From positions 1 through 12,182 of the forward strand of contig JAWWBT010000070.1 in assembly GCA_033720815.1 (NCBI GenBank): a stretch of DNA of 12,182 nucleotides, written 5' to 3'. This stretch comes from JAWWBS01 sp033720815. GTDB taxonomy: Bacteria > Pseudomonadota > Gammaproteobacteria > Natronospirales > JAJUFS01. The notes beneath the pieces are model-generated. The model ran no database searches. It had not been told where the DNA came from and saw only the letters and a program-made list of their open reading frames with translations. Positions 1 through 5,746 of this stretch are shown in pieces (positions within the stretch are counted from its first letter, which is position 1; each line of letters begins with the position of its first letter). A program made the translations under genes and the position numbers.

Positions 1-87
1 AAGGTTCAGGTTCACGAGAGAAAGGATTGCCAATAACAAGAGAAGCGTCGCCACAGCCAACCAGAGCTTCCACTCCTTTCTTTTCAT
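1..87 (-). CDS. 5' end of an unidentified gene with an N-terminal membrane anchor (runs out of the window)
   Basis: An open frame starts at an ATG (bases 87-85) and stays open for 29 codons to the window edge. The peptide begins MKRKEWKLWLAVATL and continues as a leucine-rich hydrophobic run to about residue 25. This is a basic N-terminus followed by one membrane segment, or an uncleaved signal anchor. The start lies 3 bases after the stop of the upstream ychE-like gene, which suggests translational coupling at the end of the same minus-strand operon. No strong Shine-Dalgarno sequence is visible in front of it. Too little is present to name a family. Confidence 0.55.
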   Translation of the reverse strand, partial: MKRKEWKLWLAVATLLLLLAILSLVNLNL

Positions 88-90
88 GGA

Positions 91-735
91 TCAGCTGACA
101 GCCAGCACGGGAAACAGTCCCTTCAGGCCGTTCGCCATGAACTCGACACCGATTGCCGCCATGATCAGGCCCATGATTCGCGTTACCACGTTGATGCCGG
201 TGCGCCCCAGGCGCCGACTCAGCGGCTCCGCCATCCGGAACACGAACCAGATCAGCGCTGCGACAAGCAGCACGCCCACACCGAGCACAGCCTGGTGCAT
301 CAGCTGGTTTTCGGTCGCTCGGTTGGCGTAGACAATCACAGTGGAAATCGCACCCGGGCCGGCAATCAGCGGGATTGCCAGCGGCACGACAGCGACCTGT
401 TCCTTCATGATGGCATCGCGTGCTTCTTCCGCTGTCTGGCGCGCCGGCGACATGGTCGCGTTCATCATCGAGATCGCCATCAGCAGGATGAGGATGCCAC
501 CACCCACGCGGAAACTGGCGATGCTGATACCGAATACGTTCAGGATGAACTCGCCCGCCAGCAGGCCGACCAGCAACACGATGGCCACCGACATTCCCGT
601 CGTCCGGGCAGTGGCATTGCGCTCGGCGGTGTCCTGCTGCTGTGTCAGGTTGATGAAGATCGGGATCACGCCAATCGGGTTGAGGATCGCGATCAGGCCG
701 ATGAAGAATTTCAGGTACTCGGACCACTCGAACAT
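91..735 (-). CDS. ychE: MarC/YchE family integral membrane protein
   Basis: This 214-residue protein is almost entirely hydrophobic, with about six membrane segments, and its length matches the MarC/YchE/YhgN family (about 200-220 residues). Family hallmarks seen are LNPIG near residues 18-22, FGISI..FRVGGGI around 68-81, IPLIAGPGAI at 121-130 and TGINVVTRIMGL near 179-190. The last two closely resemble the corresponding parts of E. coli YchE as I remember it. It is an inner-membrane protein of unsettled function. MarC was once linked to multiple antibiotic resistance, but that role was not upheld. The ATG overlaps the TGA of the upstream acyltransferase gene by one base (TGATG), and an AGGAGG lies about 10 bases upstream. 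The two are therefore very likely co-translated. The family call is firm; the YchE subtype is likely; no substrate is inferred. Confidence 0.9.
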   Translation of the reverse strand: MFEWSEYLKFFIGLIAILNPIGVIPIFINLTQQQDTAERNATARTTGMSVAIVLLVGLLAGEFILNVFGISIASFRVGGGILILLMAISMMNATMSPARQTAEEARDAIMKEQVAVVPLAIPLIAGPGAISTVIVYANRATENQLMHQAVLGVGVLLVAALIWFVFRMAEPLSRRLGRTGINVVTRIMGLIMAAIGVEFMANGLKGLFPVLAVS

Positions 736-1649
736 CAGAGCTGGTCCTCCTGGCCGGTTTCCTCCAGCAGTCGATGGATTTCGTCGTCCTTGCGCTCCCA
801 GAGCTCACGGACCCAGGCCTGGAATTCCTCGCGCCACTGCGCATCGTTCTGGTAGTCGCCGTGCAGGAAACGTTCCGGGATATCGGTCTTTCGCGCGCGC
901 ACGGCAATATGCTCGACCCGACCGGAGAAGAGGTCCCAGAAACCGGCACGATGCGGCTTGTACACGATCGTCACATCGACGAGCTCGCGGATGGTGCCGT
1001 CCATCGCGTTCAGGGCGAAGGCGATACCACCCGCCTTCGGCTTCAGCAGGTGCAGGTATGGCGATTCCTGCTTCGCGTGCTTGGCCGGCCGGTAACGCGT
1101 GCCTTCCAGGAAATTCATGATCGACACCGGCATGTCGCGGAATTTCTCGCAGGCACGCTGGGTGATCTCGAGATCCTTGCCGCGCTTGTGCGGATTCTTC
1201 TCCAGGTATTCACGCGAATAGCGCCGCATGAATGGCAGGTCCAGCGCCCACCAGGCGATGCCCAGCAGCGGCACCCAGATCAGCTGCTTCTTCAGGAAGA
1301 ATTTCAGGAACGGTATGCGGCGATTGAACACATGCTGCAACACCACGATATCCGCCCAGCTCTGGTGGTTGGACACCACGAGATACTGCCCGCGGTAATC
1401 GAGGTCATCCGGAATCTCGACATCCCAGCGGATATCCTGGGTCAGCCAGGTGATCGACTTGTTGATGCTGATCCAGTGTTCGGCCAGCCAGATCAATGCA
1501 AGCAGGCAGGCACGTCGCCACGCCTTCACCGGGATGAAGAATTTCAGCAACGCGATCACGAACAGCGGTATGAACACGACGATCGTGTTCGTGATCACAA
1601 GCGCCGCCGCAAGCGGGCCTTTCAGGAAAGATGGCAGGAATGAAAGCAT
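735..1649 (-). CDS. yihG: YihG-type 1-acylglycerol-3-phosphate acyltransferase (LPLAT/PlsC superfamily)
   Basis: This 304-residue membrane-associated acyltransferase is predicted to transfer an acyl chain to lysophosphatidic acid at the inner membrane, giving phosphatidic acid. A hydrophobic N-terminus (about residues 10-38) precedes the acyltransferase domain. The catalytic HX4D motif is intact in NHQSWAD (H95, D100). The second block reads FLEGTR (180-185), the usual FPEGTR motif with L for P. Stretches such as LPFMRRYSREYL and KAGGIAFALN are nearly identical to my recollection of E. coli YihG. YihG has been reported as an accessory acyltransferase beside PlsC. The ATG is the first possible start, since an in-frame TAG lies 9 bases before it. 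No ribosome binding site is visible upstream. The 3' end overlaps ychE by one base. The enzyme class is confident; the exact acyl or lysophospholipid preference is not readable from sequence. Confidence 0.92.
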   Translation of the reverse strand: MLSFLPSFLKGPLAAALVITNTIVVFIPLFVIALLKFFIPVKAWRRACLLALIWLAEHWISINKSITWLTQDIRWDVEIPDDLDYRGQYLVVSNHQSWADIVVLQHVFNRRIPFLKFFLKKQLIWVPLLGIAWWALDLPFMRRYSREYLEKNPHKRGKDLEITQRACEKFRDMPVSIMNFLEGTRYRPAKHAKQESPYLHLLKPKAGGIAFALNAMDGTIRELVDVTIVYKPHRAGFWDLFSGRVEHIAVRARKTDIPERFLHGDYQNDAQWREEFQAWVRELWERKDDEIHRLLEETGQEDQL

Positions 1650-1655
1650 GCGCGA

Positions 1656-1661
1656 ATTCTA
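1656..1661 (-). promoter_or_regulatory. Possible -10 box for a leaderless yihG transcript
   Basis: On the minus strand TAGAAT, a five-of-six match to TATAAT, ends six bases before the yihG ATG. If used, transcription would begin at or next to the A of the start codon, which would explain the missing Shine-Dalgarno sequence. No good -35 element sits 16-18 bases further upstream. The box overlaps an in-frame TAG stop codon, so the match could be chance. Confidence 0.25.
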
Positions 1662-1704
1662 GCAGCGCTGTTGCGCAAACCCCACCGTTTCGGTCATGCC
1701 CGGT

Positions 1705-2151
1705 TTACCCGCGCCAATAGCGCTGCATTTCAAGGAAGGTAAACGACGCCGACCAGGTGATCAGCATCAGGCCGGCCAGCGCCTCGGTCCCGACAAGGAA
1801 GCGGATATGGCCGCCGGGAATGATGTCGCCAAAGCCGACCGTGGTGTAAACGGTTGCGGAAAAATAGACGTAATCGAGAAGGTTACCAGCCGTCGGGTGA
1901 TCGATGTACATCAGCTGCCCGAGGCCGGCGTCCTTGCCCAGCAGCCAGAACGTCCCGGCAAAAATCCAGATCTCCGCCACATGGGTAAGAAACAGCGCAA
2001 GGATGAGAATCAGCATGCGCGGTCGTGGCTTCTGGCTGAAATGCGTCAGGTGCCGATTCAGGAAACTCAGCACTTCGTAATGCAGCAACACGACGACCAG
2101 CACTGTCGTAAGCGTCGCGGCGGTCACCATGAAATAGCCATTCGTTGCCAT
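1705..2151 (-). CDS. Small K+-channel-like membrane protein (Ion_trans_2 pore domain)
   Basis: The product is about 148 residues with three hydrophobic segments: one near the N-terminus, one around residues 45-70, and a C-terminal one after the pore. A pore loop carries the filter TTVGFGD, which is the K+-channel signature TVGxGD with F in place of the usual Y. A short polar, basic linker follows the first segment. No cytoplasmic regulatory domain such as RCK/TrkA-N is present, so it would be a bare pore subunit that probably forms tetramers in the inner membrane. Two starts compete. The chosen ATG at 2151 has AGGTGA (2157-2162) five bases upstream. A GTG at 2160 would add three residues and overlap the nitroreductase stop as GTGA. 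Either way the gene is coupled to the nitroreductase. Ion selectivity and gating are inference. Confidence 0.85.
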   Translation of the reverse strand: MATNGYFMVTAATLTTVLVVVLLHYEVLSFLNRHLTHFSQKPRPRMLILILALFLTHVAEIWIFAGTFWLLGKDAGLGQLMYIDHPTAGNLLDYVYFSATVYTTVGFGDIIPGGHIRFLVGTEALAGLMLITWSASFTFLEMQRYWRG

Positions 2152-2156
2152 GCCAT

Positions 2157-2822
2157 TCACCTGAAGCTTGCGATTTCGTCGAGGGGTTTCTTGCTGATAT
2201 CGGGCACCTCGGCGCCTTCTGCGGGGTAGCCCACAACGAGCAGGAGGAATGGGCGTTCGTGGTCGGGACGCTCGAGAATCTCGTTCAGGAACTTCATCGG
2301 GCTCGGCGTATGCGTCAGCGTCGCCAGCCCGGCATGATGAAGCGCAGCGATGAGAAACCCACAGGCAATACCAACGGATTCGCCGGGGTAATAGTGCTTC
2401 ACCTTGTTGCCATCAGCATCGTAGTGCCACTTCTGGCTGAAGATGGCGACAAGGTAAGGCGCGATTTCCAGGAAGGGCTTGCTCGCATCGGTGCCCAGTG
2501 GTGCGAGAGCATCCAGCCACTCCTCGGACGCACGATGACCGTAGAATTCCCGTTCCTCGGCTTCGGCGGCCTCGCGAATGCGACGCTTTATCGCCGGGTC
2601 GCTGACCACGGCAAAATGCCAGGGCTGCATGTTTGCCCCGTTCGGTGCGGTGCCGGCAGCACGGATGCAGTTCTCGATGATTTCGCGGGGTACGGCGCGG
2701 TCGGAGAAGTCGCGCACCGTGCGGCGGCGGCGGATTTCCGCATAGAAACCCGCGGCGCGATCACGCATCTCCTGCTCGGGAATCTCGGTGAATTCCAGCG
2801 GTATGAACGGCCCCTCTGCCAT
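2157..2822 (-). CDS. FMN-dependent nitroreductase of the iodotyrosine deiodinase (IYD) subfamily
   Basis: This 221-residue nitroreductase-fold flavoprotein starts with the FMN-phosphate-binding RRRRTVRDFS block (31-40). It continues with AAGTAPNGANMQPWHF (55-70) and the C-terminal VGYPAEGAEVPDISKKPLDEI region. These segments track human iodotyrosine deiodinase more closely than NfsB-type nitroreductases. The E-Y-K set that holds the zwitterion of halotyrosine in IYD (human E157, Y161, K182) appears with identical spacing as E90, Y94 and K115. The FMN-proximal T-x-T-P is present as THTP (170-173). I infer a cytosolic enzyme that reductively dehalogenates halotyrosine or a similar ligand; nitro- or quinone reduction remains possible. 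The ATG at 2822 was chosen because AGGAGA (2831-2836) lies eight bases upstream and homology begins soon after. An upstream GTG/ATG extension looks non-coding. It heads the minus-strand operon. Confidence 0.9.
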   Translation of the reverse strand: MAEGPFIPLEFTEIPEQEMRDRAAGFYAEIRRRRTVRDFSDRAVPREIIENCIRAAGTAPNGANMQPWHFAVVSDPAIKRRIREAAEAEEREFYGHRASEEWLDALAPLGTDASKPFLEIAPYLVAIFSQKWHYDADGNKVKHYYPGESVGIACGFLIAALHHAGLATLTHTPSPMKFLNEILERPDHERPFLLLVVGYPAEGAEVPDISKKPLDEIASFR

Positions 2823-2830
2823 ACACCTGT

Positions 2831-2836
2831 TCTCCT
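2831..2836 (-). promoter_or_regulatory. Shine-Dalgarno site that fixes the nitroreductase start
   Basis: AGGAGA on the minus strand lies eight bases before the ATG at 2822. It favours this start over in-frame starts up to base 2936. Those would overlap the divergent MoeB-like gene and add 38 residues unlike the family. Confidence 0.6.
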
Positions 2837-2916
2837 GTGATGCCTGCCCGGAACGGGCCCTCGTGCCGTGGTAGGATGCAATCTTTCCCGATGAACTTCC
2901 AGCCGCGACCGCAGCC

Positions 2917-3723
2917 ATGAAGCCACGCGACATCACGCCAGATCTGCGCTACAGCCGACACATCGCGTTGCCGGATTTCGGCCCGCATGGCCAGCGGCAA
3001 CTGAACCGCTCGCGAGTGCTCATCATCGGCGTTGGCGGCCTCGGCTCACCCGCCGCGATGTACCTTGCGGCAGCCGGTGTCGGCGAAATCATTCTCTGCG
3101 ATTTCGATGAAGTCGACCTTTCCAACCTGCAGCGCCAGATCGCGCACACCACGGATGATCTCGGTGAGCTGAAAGTCGAATCCGCCGCGGACACGCTGCT
3201 GGCGATCAATCCCGAAATTGCGGTCTACGTCATCGATGAACGCATGACCGAGCAGGAGCTGCTCGAGGAAGTGGAAGCGGTGGATGTCGTGCTCGATTGC
3301 ACCGACAACTTCGGCTCGCGCTTTGCCATCAACGAGGCCTGCGTGAAGACCGGTGTGCCGCTGGTTTCCGGTGCAGCAATTCGTTACGAAGGGCATCTCA
3401 CGGTATTCCAGCCGCAACTGGAATCCAGCCCCTGCTATGCCTGCCTGTATGACGAAACGGGTGACGAGTTCGAGAACTGCCGCTCCAATGGCGTACTCGC
3501 ACCGGTGGTCGGCGTCATCGGCAGCCTCATGGCGGTGGAAACCATCAAGCTCATTACCGGCATCGGCACGCCGCTGACCGGCACACTCTCGCAATACGAC
3601 GCCCTGACCGGCCAGTGGCGTTCGTCTGGCGTCGTCAAGGACCCGGAATGCCGCGCCTGCGCCCACGCACAGGCGCTTCGCGATGCCCGCCAGGAAAATG
3701 CGGAAGGAATCAAGAATGCATGA
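2917..3723 (+). CDS. MoeB/ThiF/HesA-family E1-like adenylyltransferase
   Basis: This 268-residue protein has the full bacterial E1-like fold. An RYSRHIALPDFG entry motif (11-22) is followed by the ATP-binding GVGGLG (38-43), the DFDEVDLSNLQRQ block (62-74, with the arginine finger-type R73), K86, and DCTDNF (127-132). Zinc cysteines are C173/C176 and C245/C248. C188 lies in NCRSNGVLAPVVGVIG, at the place of the ThiF/MoeB active-region cysteine. Such enzymes adenylate the C-terminal Gly-Gly of a sulfur-carrier protein (MoaD for molybdopterin, ThiS for thiazole), or act in tRNA thiolation or conjugation. No carrier, rhodanese domain or moa/thi gene is in the window, so the partner is unknown. 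The ATG at 2917 gives a standard N-terminus; the Shine-Dalgarno is weak. Its 3' end overlaps the next gene by 8 bases. The family is certain, the pathway is not. Confidence 0.93.
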   Translation: MKPRDITPDLRYSRHIALPDFGPHGQRQLNRSRVLIIGVGGLGSPAAMYLAAAGVGEIILCDFDEVDLSNLQRQIAHTTDDLGELKVESAADTLLAINPEIAVYVIDERMTEQELLEEVEAVDVVLDCTDNFGSRFAINEACVKTGVPLVSGAAIRYEGHLTVFQPQLESSPCYACLYDETGDEFENCRSNGVLAPVVGVIGSLMAVETIKLITGIGTPLTGTLSQYDALTGQWRSSGVVKDPECRACAHAQALRDARQENAEGIKNA

Positions 3724-4189
3724 CCTGCTCCCGGCGCCGGAGCGCGCCCCGCAGCTTCTCCAGGATTACCTCGACCATGCCATTCCGCAAGTTGCGCACA
3801 TGCAGGCGAAGGTTCTTTCCTGCGACGAGGAAGGACTGCAGCTGAAGGCGCCGCTCGAGCCCAACAAGAATCACATCGGCACTGTTTTTGGCGGTAGCCT
3901 GAATTCGATGGCGACACTGTCGGCCTGGGGACTGGTGTGGCTGCTGCTGCACGAGCGCGGTGCCGCGATCGTCATCAAGGATGGCACCATGAAATTCCTG
4001 CGCCCGGCCACCGAGGATTTCACTGCACGCTGCCCGCTACCGCCGCAGGCGCTACTCGAAGATTTCCTGCAGCAATACGAACAGAAAGGGTCTGCACAGC
4101 TGACACTGAATGCCGAAGTGCTGTGCGGCAAGCGCAAGGTCGCAGTGTTCGAAGGACGCTTCGTGGCGCGCAAGCCACGAAACAGGTAG
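3716..4189 (+). CDS. madB: Standalone hot-dog protein of the YiiD C-terminal family, probable malonyl-ACP decarboxylase (MadB-like)
   Basis: This 157-residue single-domain protein has the hot-dog signature PNKNHIGTVFGGSLNSMA (49-66) followed by the long central helix (about 64-80) and DGTMKFLRPA. This matches the domain at the C-terminus of E. coli YiiD, without the GNAT domain of YiiD. The family was annotated as a putative thioesterase. Work on E. coli MadA (YiiD) and Shewanella MadB assigned malonyl-ACP decarboxylase activity, giving acetyl-ACP to start fatty acid synthesis without FabH. A loop asparagine was essential there; N50 or N52 here is the likely equivalent. The ATG at 3716 has AAGGA seven bases upstream and begins inside the end of the MoeB-like gene (8-base overlap). 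An in-frame start at 3683 lacks such support. The fold is confident; the exact activity is by homology. Confidence 0.85.
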   Translation: MHDLLPAPERAPQLLQDYLDHAIPQVAHMQAKVLSCDEEGLQLKAPLEPNKNHIGTVFGGSLNSMATLSAWGLVWLLLHERGAAIVIKDGTMKFLRPATEDFTARCPLPPQALLEDFLQQYEQKGSAQLTLNAEVLCGKRKVAVFEGRFVARKPRNR

Positions 4190-4197
4190 GAACGCGT

Positions 4198-4239
4198 GGC
4201 CTGCAGGCCGCGAACCCGGCAATTGATCGTGGCGATCAA
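4198..4239. other. Two adjacent palindromes in the spacer before the JAMM-like gene
   Basis: The 134-base spacer 4190-4323 holds a perfect 12-base palindrome, GGCCTGCAGGCC (4198-4209). A hairpin with 7-base arms follows, TTGATCG (4223-4229) and CGATCAA (4233-4239), around the loop TGG. Neither is followed by a T run, so they do not look like ordinary intrinsic terminators. A role as a weak attenuator, an RNA-processing site or an operator is possible but unproven. No convincing promoter with paired -35/-10 boxes was seen in the spacer. Confidence 0.4.
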
Positions 4240-4323
4240 GCAAGAAACAACCGGATAAGTGCGCCTTTCGCTACGTGTCCGGAACGACTGGAATAACGAG
4301 AAGAACCCAGAAAGGGAAGAACG

Positions 4324-4725
4324 ATGAAGGAAGTGCAACTCCCCCGCCCTCTCGTCGTCAAGTTGCTGACCATGGCGCAGGCTGCCAACGGTATTTCACG
4401 CGGCGTGATCGGCGCCCGAAACGGTGAACCGGACCGCGTGGTAGAGACCAGCGCCAGGGGCGAAAACCTTTTTGATTTCCCTCAAGCCGAGTTGCACGCC
4501 GCGATCGGTGACCTTTCCGCAGACGGCCGCCTGCTTTATGCCGTGTTCGAGTCACGTGCCAGTGCCGTGACACCGGAACGCGAAGACCTGGAACGGCTGA
4601 AGATGCCGGGACTTCTCTACCTTGTGGTATCACTGGGAACGAAAGGCGTACTGGAAATGCAGGGCTGGAAACTGGATGGCGAACAACCTGTCGCCATCCA
4701 GGTCGGTATTCGCGAGATCGACTGA
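4324..4725 (+). CDS. Degenerate JAMM/Mov34 (M67-like) domain protein, probable pseudoenzyme
   Basis: This 133-residue protein follows the layout of small prokaryotic M67/JAMM proteins. It has an N-terminal LVVKLLTMAQAA helix, an NGISRGVIGARNG strand where active members have an E-x-C-G-L-L-type motif, and then LLYAVFESRAS (70-80) where HSHP is expected. After TPEREDL (83-89) comes LYLVVSLGTKGVLEMQGWKL (98-117), a stretch typical of the family. The metal ligands are lost: the HxH is E76-S77-R78, the SxxD serine is E85 and the first glutamate is replaced, while D88 remains. Isopeptidase or carrier-trimming activity is therefore unlikely. The ATG is supported by GGGA about eight bases upstream and an in-frame TAA 30 bases upstream. 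It lies downstream of the MoeB-like gene in the same direction, recalling E1/JAMM gene pairs. The JAMM assignment is by pattern and would need a profile search. Confidence 0.72.
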   Translation: MKEVQLPRPLVVKLLTMAQAANGISRGVIGARNGEPDRVVETSARGENLFDFPQAELHAAIGDLSADGRLLYAVFESRASAVTPEREDLERLKMPGLLYLVVSLGTKGVLEMQGWKLDGEQPVAIQVGIREID

Positions 4726-4735
4726 AGTGCAAGCG

Positions 4736-4771
4736 GGCGGCGCGCGCAATGTATTGCGCACTATAGCCGCC
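4736..4771. terminator. Nested hairpin between convergent genes, candidate bidirectional terminator
   Basis: An outer stem, GGCGGC (4736-4741) with GCCGCC (4766-4771), encloses an inner perfect inverted repeat, GCGCAAT (4744-4750) with ATTGCGC (4753-4759). It lies just after the stop of the JAMM-like gene and reaches the first base of the hslO stop codon. The position suits a terminator serving both strands. There is no U tract on either side, so Rho-independent function is uncertain and it may instead protect 3' ends. Confidence 0.45.
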
Positions 4772-5661
4772 TAGTGACTATGCCCTTCGTCCGGATCCAT
4801 CGCGCCGGTAAACAGCGCCTTGGCGTCCACTGGATCAAACGCATACGTCCGACCGCAGAATTCGCAATCCACGGAAACACTACCCTGCTCGGCCACGATC
4901 GAGTCGATTTCTGCCTCACCCAGCGAACGCAGCATGTCGACAATGCGCTCGCGCGAACAGCTGCAACGAAATGCGACTGGTGACGACTCGAACAGGCGCA
5001 GGTCTTCTTCATGGTAAAGGCGATGCAGGATGGTGTTCGCATCCAGCTCGCGCAGCTCTTCGCTGGTAATGGTCTCGCCCAGCGTGGTCACGTGCTGCCA
5101 CGCTGCTTCATCGTGTTCGTGCCCTGGCATCACCTGCAACAACATGCCGGCCGCCTGGCGCTTGTCGGCCGCCAGGAACAGGCGCGTCGGCAACTGTTCG
5201 GACCGCGAGAAATACGCTTCGAAACACTCGGCAAAGGTCTCGCCTTCGAGTGGCACGATGCCCTGGTAGCGATCGCTACGCCCCTCCTGTTCGATGGTGA
5301 CAACCATGCGGCCATCCCTGCCGACCATGTCCTGCAGGCTGAGGCCATCGATATCACCATCGAAATCATCCGCCGTTCGGGCCAGGCCGCGCAGGTTCAG
5401 GCTGCTGGTGCACTGTACGACCAGCAGCTGCAACTTGCCGCTGCCCTGCAGCTGCAAGGTCAACGAACCATCGAACTTCAAGGTCGATGCAAGCAGCACG
5501 GATGCAGCCATCGCCTCGCCAAGCAGTGCGCGCAATGCCGGCGGGTATTCCACCTGCTCTGCAGCCGCGCGCCAGGCGGCATCAAGGTGCACGATTTCGC
5601 CGCGCACCGGCAGCTCCTCGAAGAGGAAGCGATAAACGGAATCTCTGTCGATGGGTTCCAT
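4771..5661 (-). CDS. hslO: Hsp33, redox-regulated holdase chaperone
   Basis: This 296-residue cytosolic chaperone is the usual length for Hsp33. The N-terminal substrate-binding core starts RDSVYRFLFEELPVRGE and contains LLGEAMAASVLLASTLKF (46-63), GSGKLQLLVVQC (73-84) and YQGIVPLEG (132-140). The C-terminal redox switch has four zinc cysteines in C-x-C (C233, C235) and C-x-x-C (C266, C269), followed by an acidic, His-containing tail. On oxidative stress combined with heat the zinc is lost, disulfides form and the protein holds unfolding clients. The ATG is supported by AAGG seven bases upstream. It follows gatB on the same strand after a 198-base spacer with two hairpins, so it may have its own promoter, though no clear sigma-32 or sigma-70 match was seen. 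Nothing is truncated. Confidence 0.97.
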   Translation of the reverse strand: MEPIDRDSVYRFLFEELPVRGEIVHLDAAWRAAAEQVEYPPALRALLGEAMAASVLLASTLKFDGSLTLQLQGSGKLQLLVVQCTSSLNLRGLARTADDFDGDIDGLSLQDMVGRDGRMVVTIEQEGRSDRYQGIVPLEGETFAECFEAYFSRSEQLPTRLFLAADKRQAAGMLLQVMPGHEHDEAAWQHVTTLGETITSEELRELDANTILHRLYHEEDLRLFESSPVAFRCSCSRERIVDMLRSLGEAEIDSIVAEQGSVSVDCEFCGRTYAFDPVDAKALFTGAMDPDEGHSH

Positions 5662-5682
5662 GAATTTACCTTAACGCAAACG

Positions 5683-5708
5683 GGCCGCGCCCCGGAAAGG
5701 ACGCGGCC
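5683..5708 (-). promoter_or_regulatory. GC-rich hairpin in the hslO leader
   Basis: Seven-base arms GGCCGCG (5683-5689) and CGCGGCC (5702-5708) pair around a 12-base loop. On the minus strand the structure ends about ten bases before the AAGG of hslO and is followed by CCGTTTGCGTT, too broken for a classic T tract. It could terminate gatB read-through, or act as a leader structure that tunes access to the hslO ribosome binding site. Neither is shown. Confidence 0.4.
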
Positions 5709-5746
5709 ACGCTAGAAATTATTCGAATCTATCGCGACGCGGTGTT

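Noticed and set aside
774..1643. A 289-codon plus-strand frame opposite yihG
   Set aside because: The translation is a low-hydrophobicity H/Q/R/D-rich mirror with no motif, while the minus strand encodes an intact acyltransferase.
2823..2936. An N-terminal extension of the nitroreductase to an upstream in-frame start
   Set aside because: It would overlap the divergent MoeB-like gene, lacks family similarity, and is contradicted by the well-placed AGGAGA before 2822.
2917..4725. A ubiquitin-like defence operon (CBASS type II or Bil) suggested by E1-like plus JAMM-like genes
   Set aside because: There is no CD-NTase, E2, ubiquitin-like protein or effector, the JAMM centre is degenerate, and the E1 looks like a simple MoeB/ThiF protein rather than a Cap2 fusion.
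5011..5715. A 234-codon plus-strand frame opposite hslO
   Set aside because: There is no family resemblance and the composition is typical of antisense; hslO is intact on the other strand.
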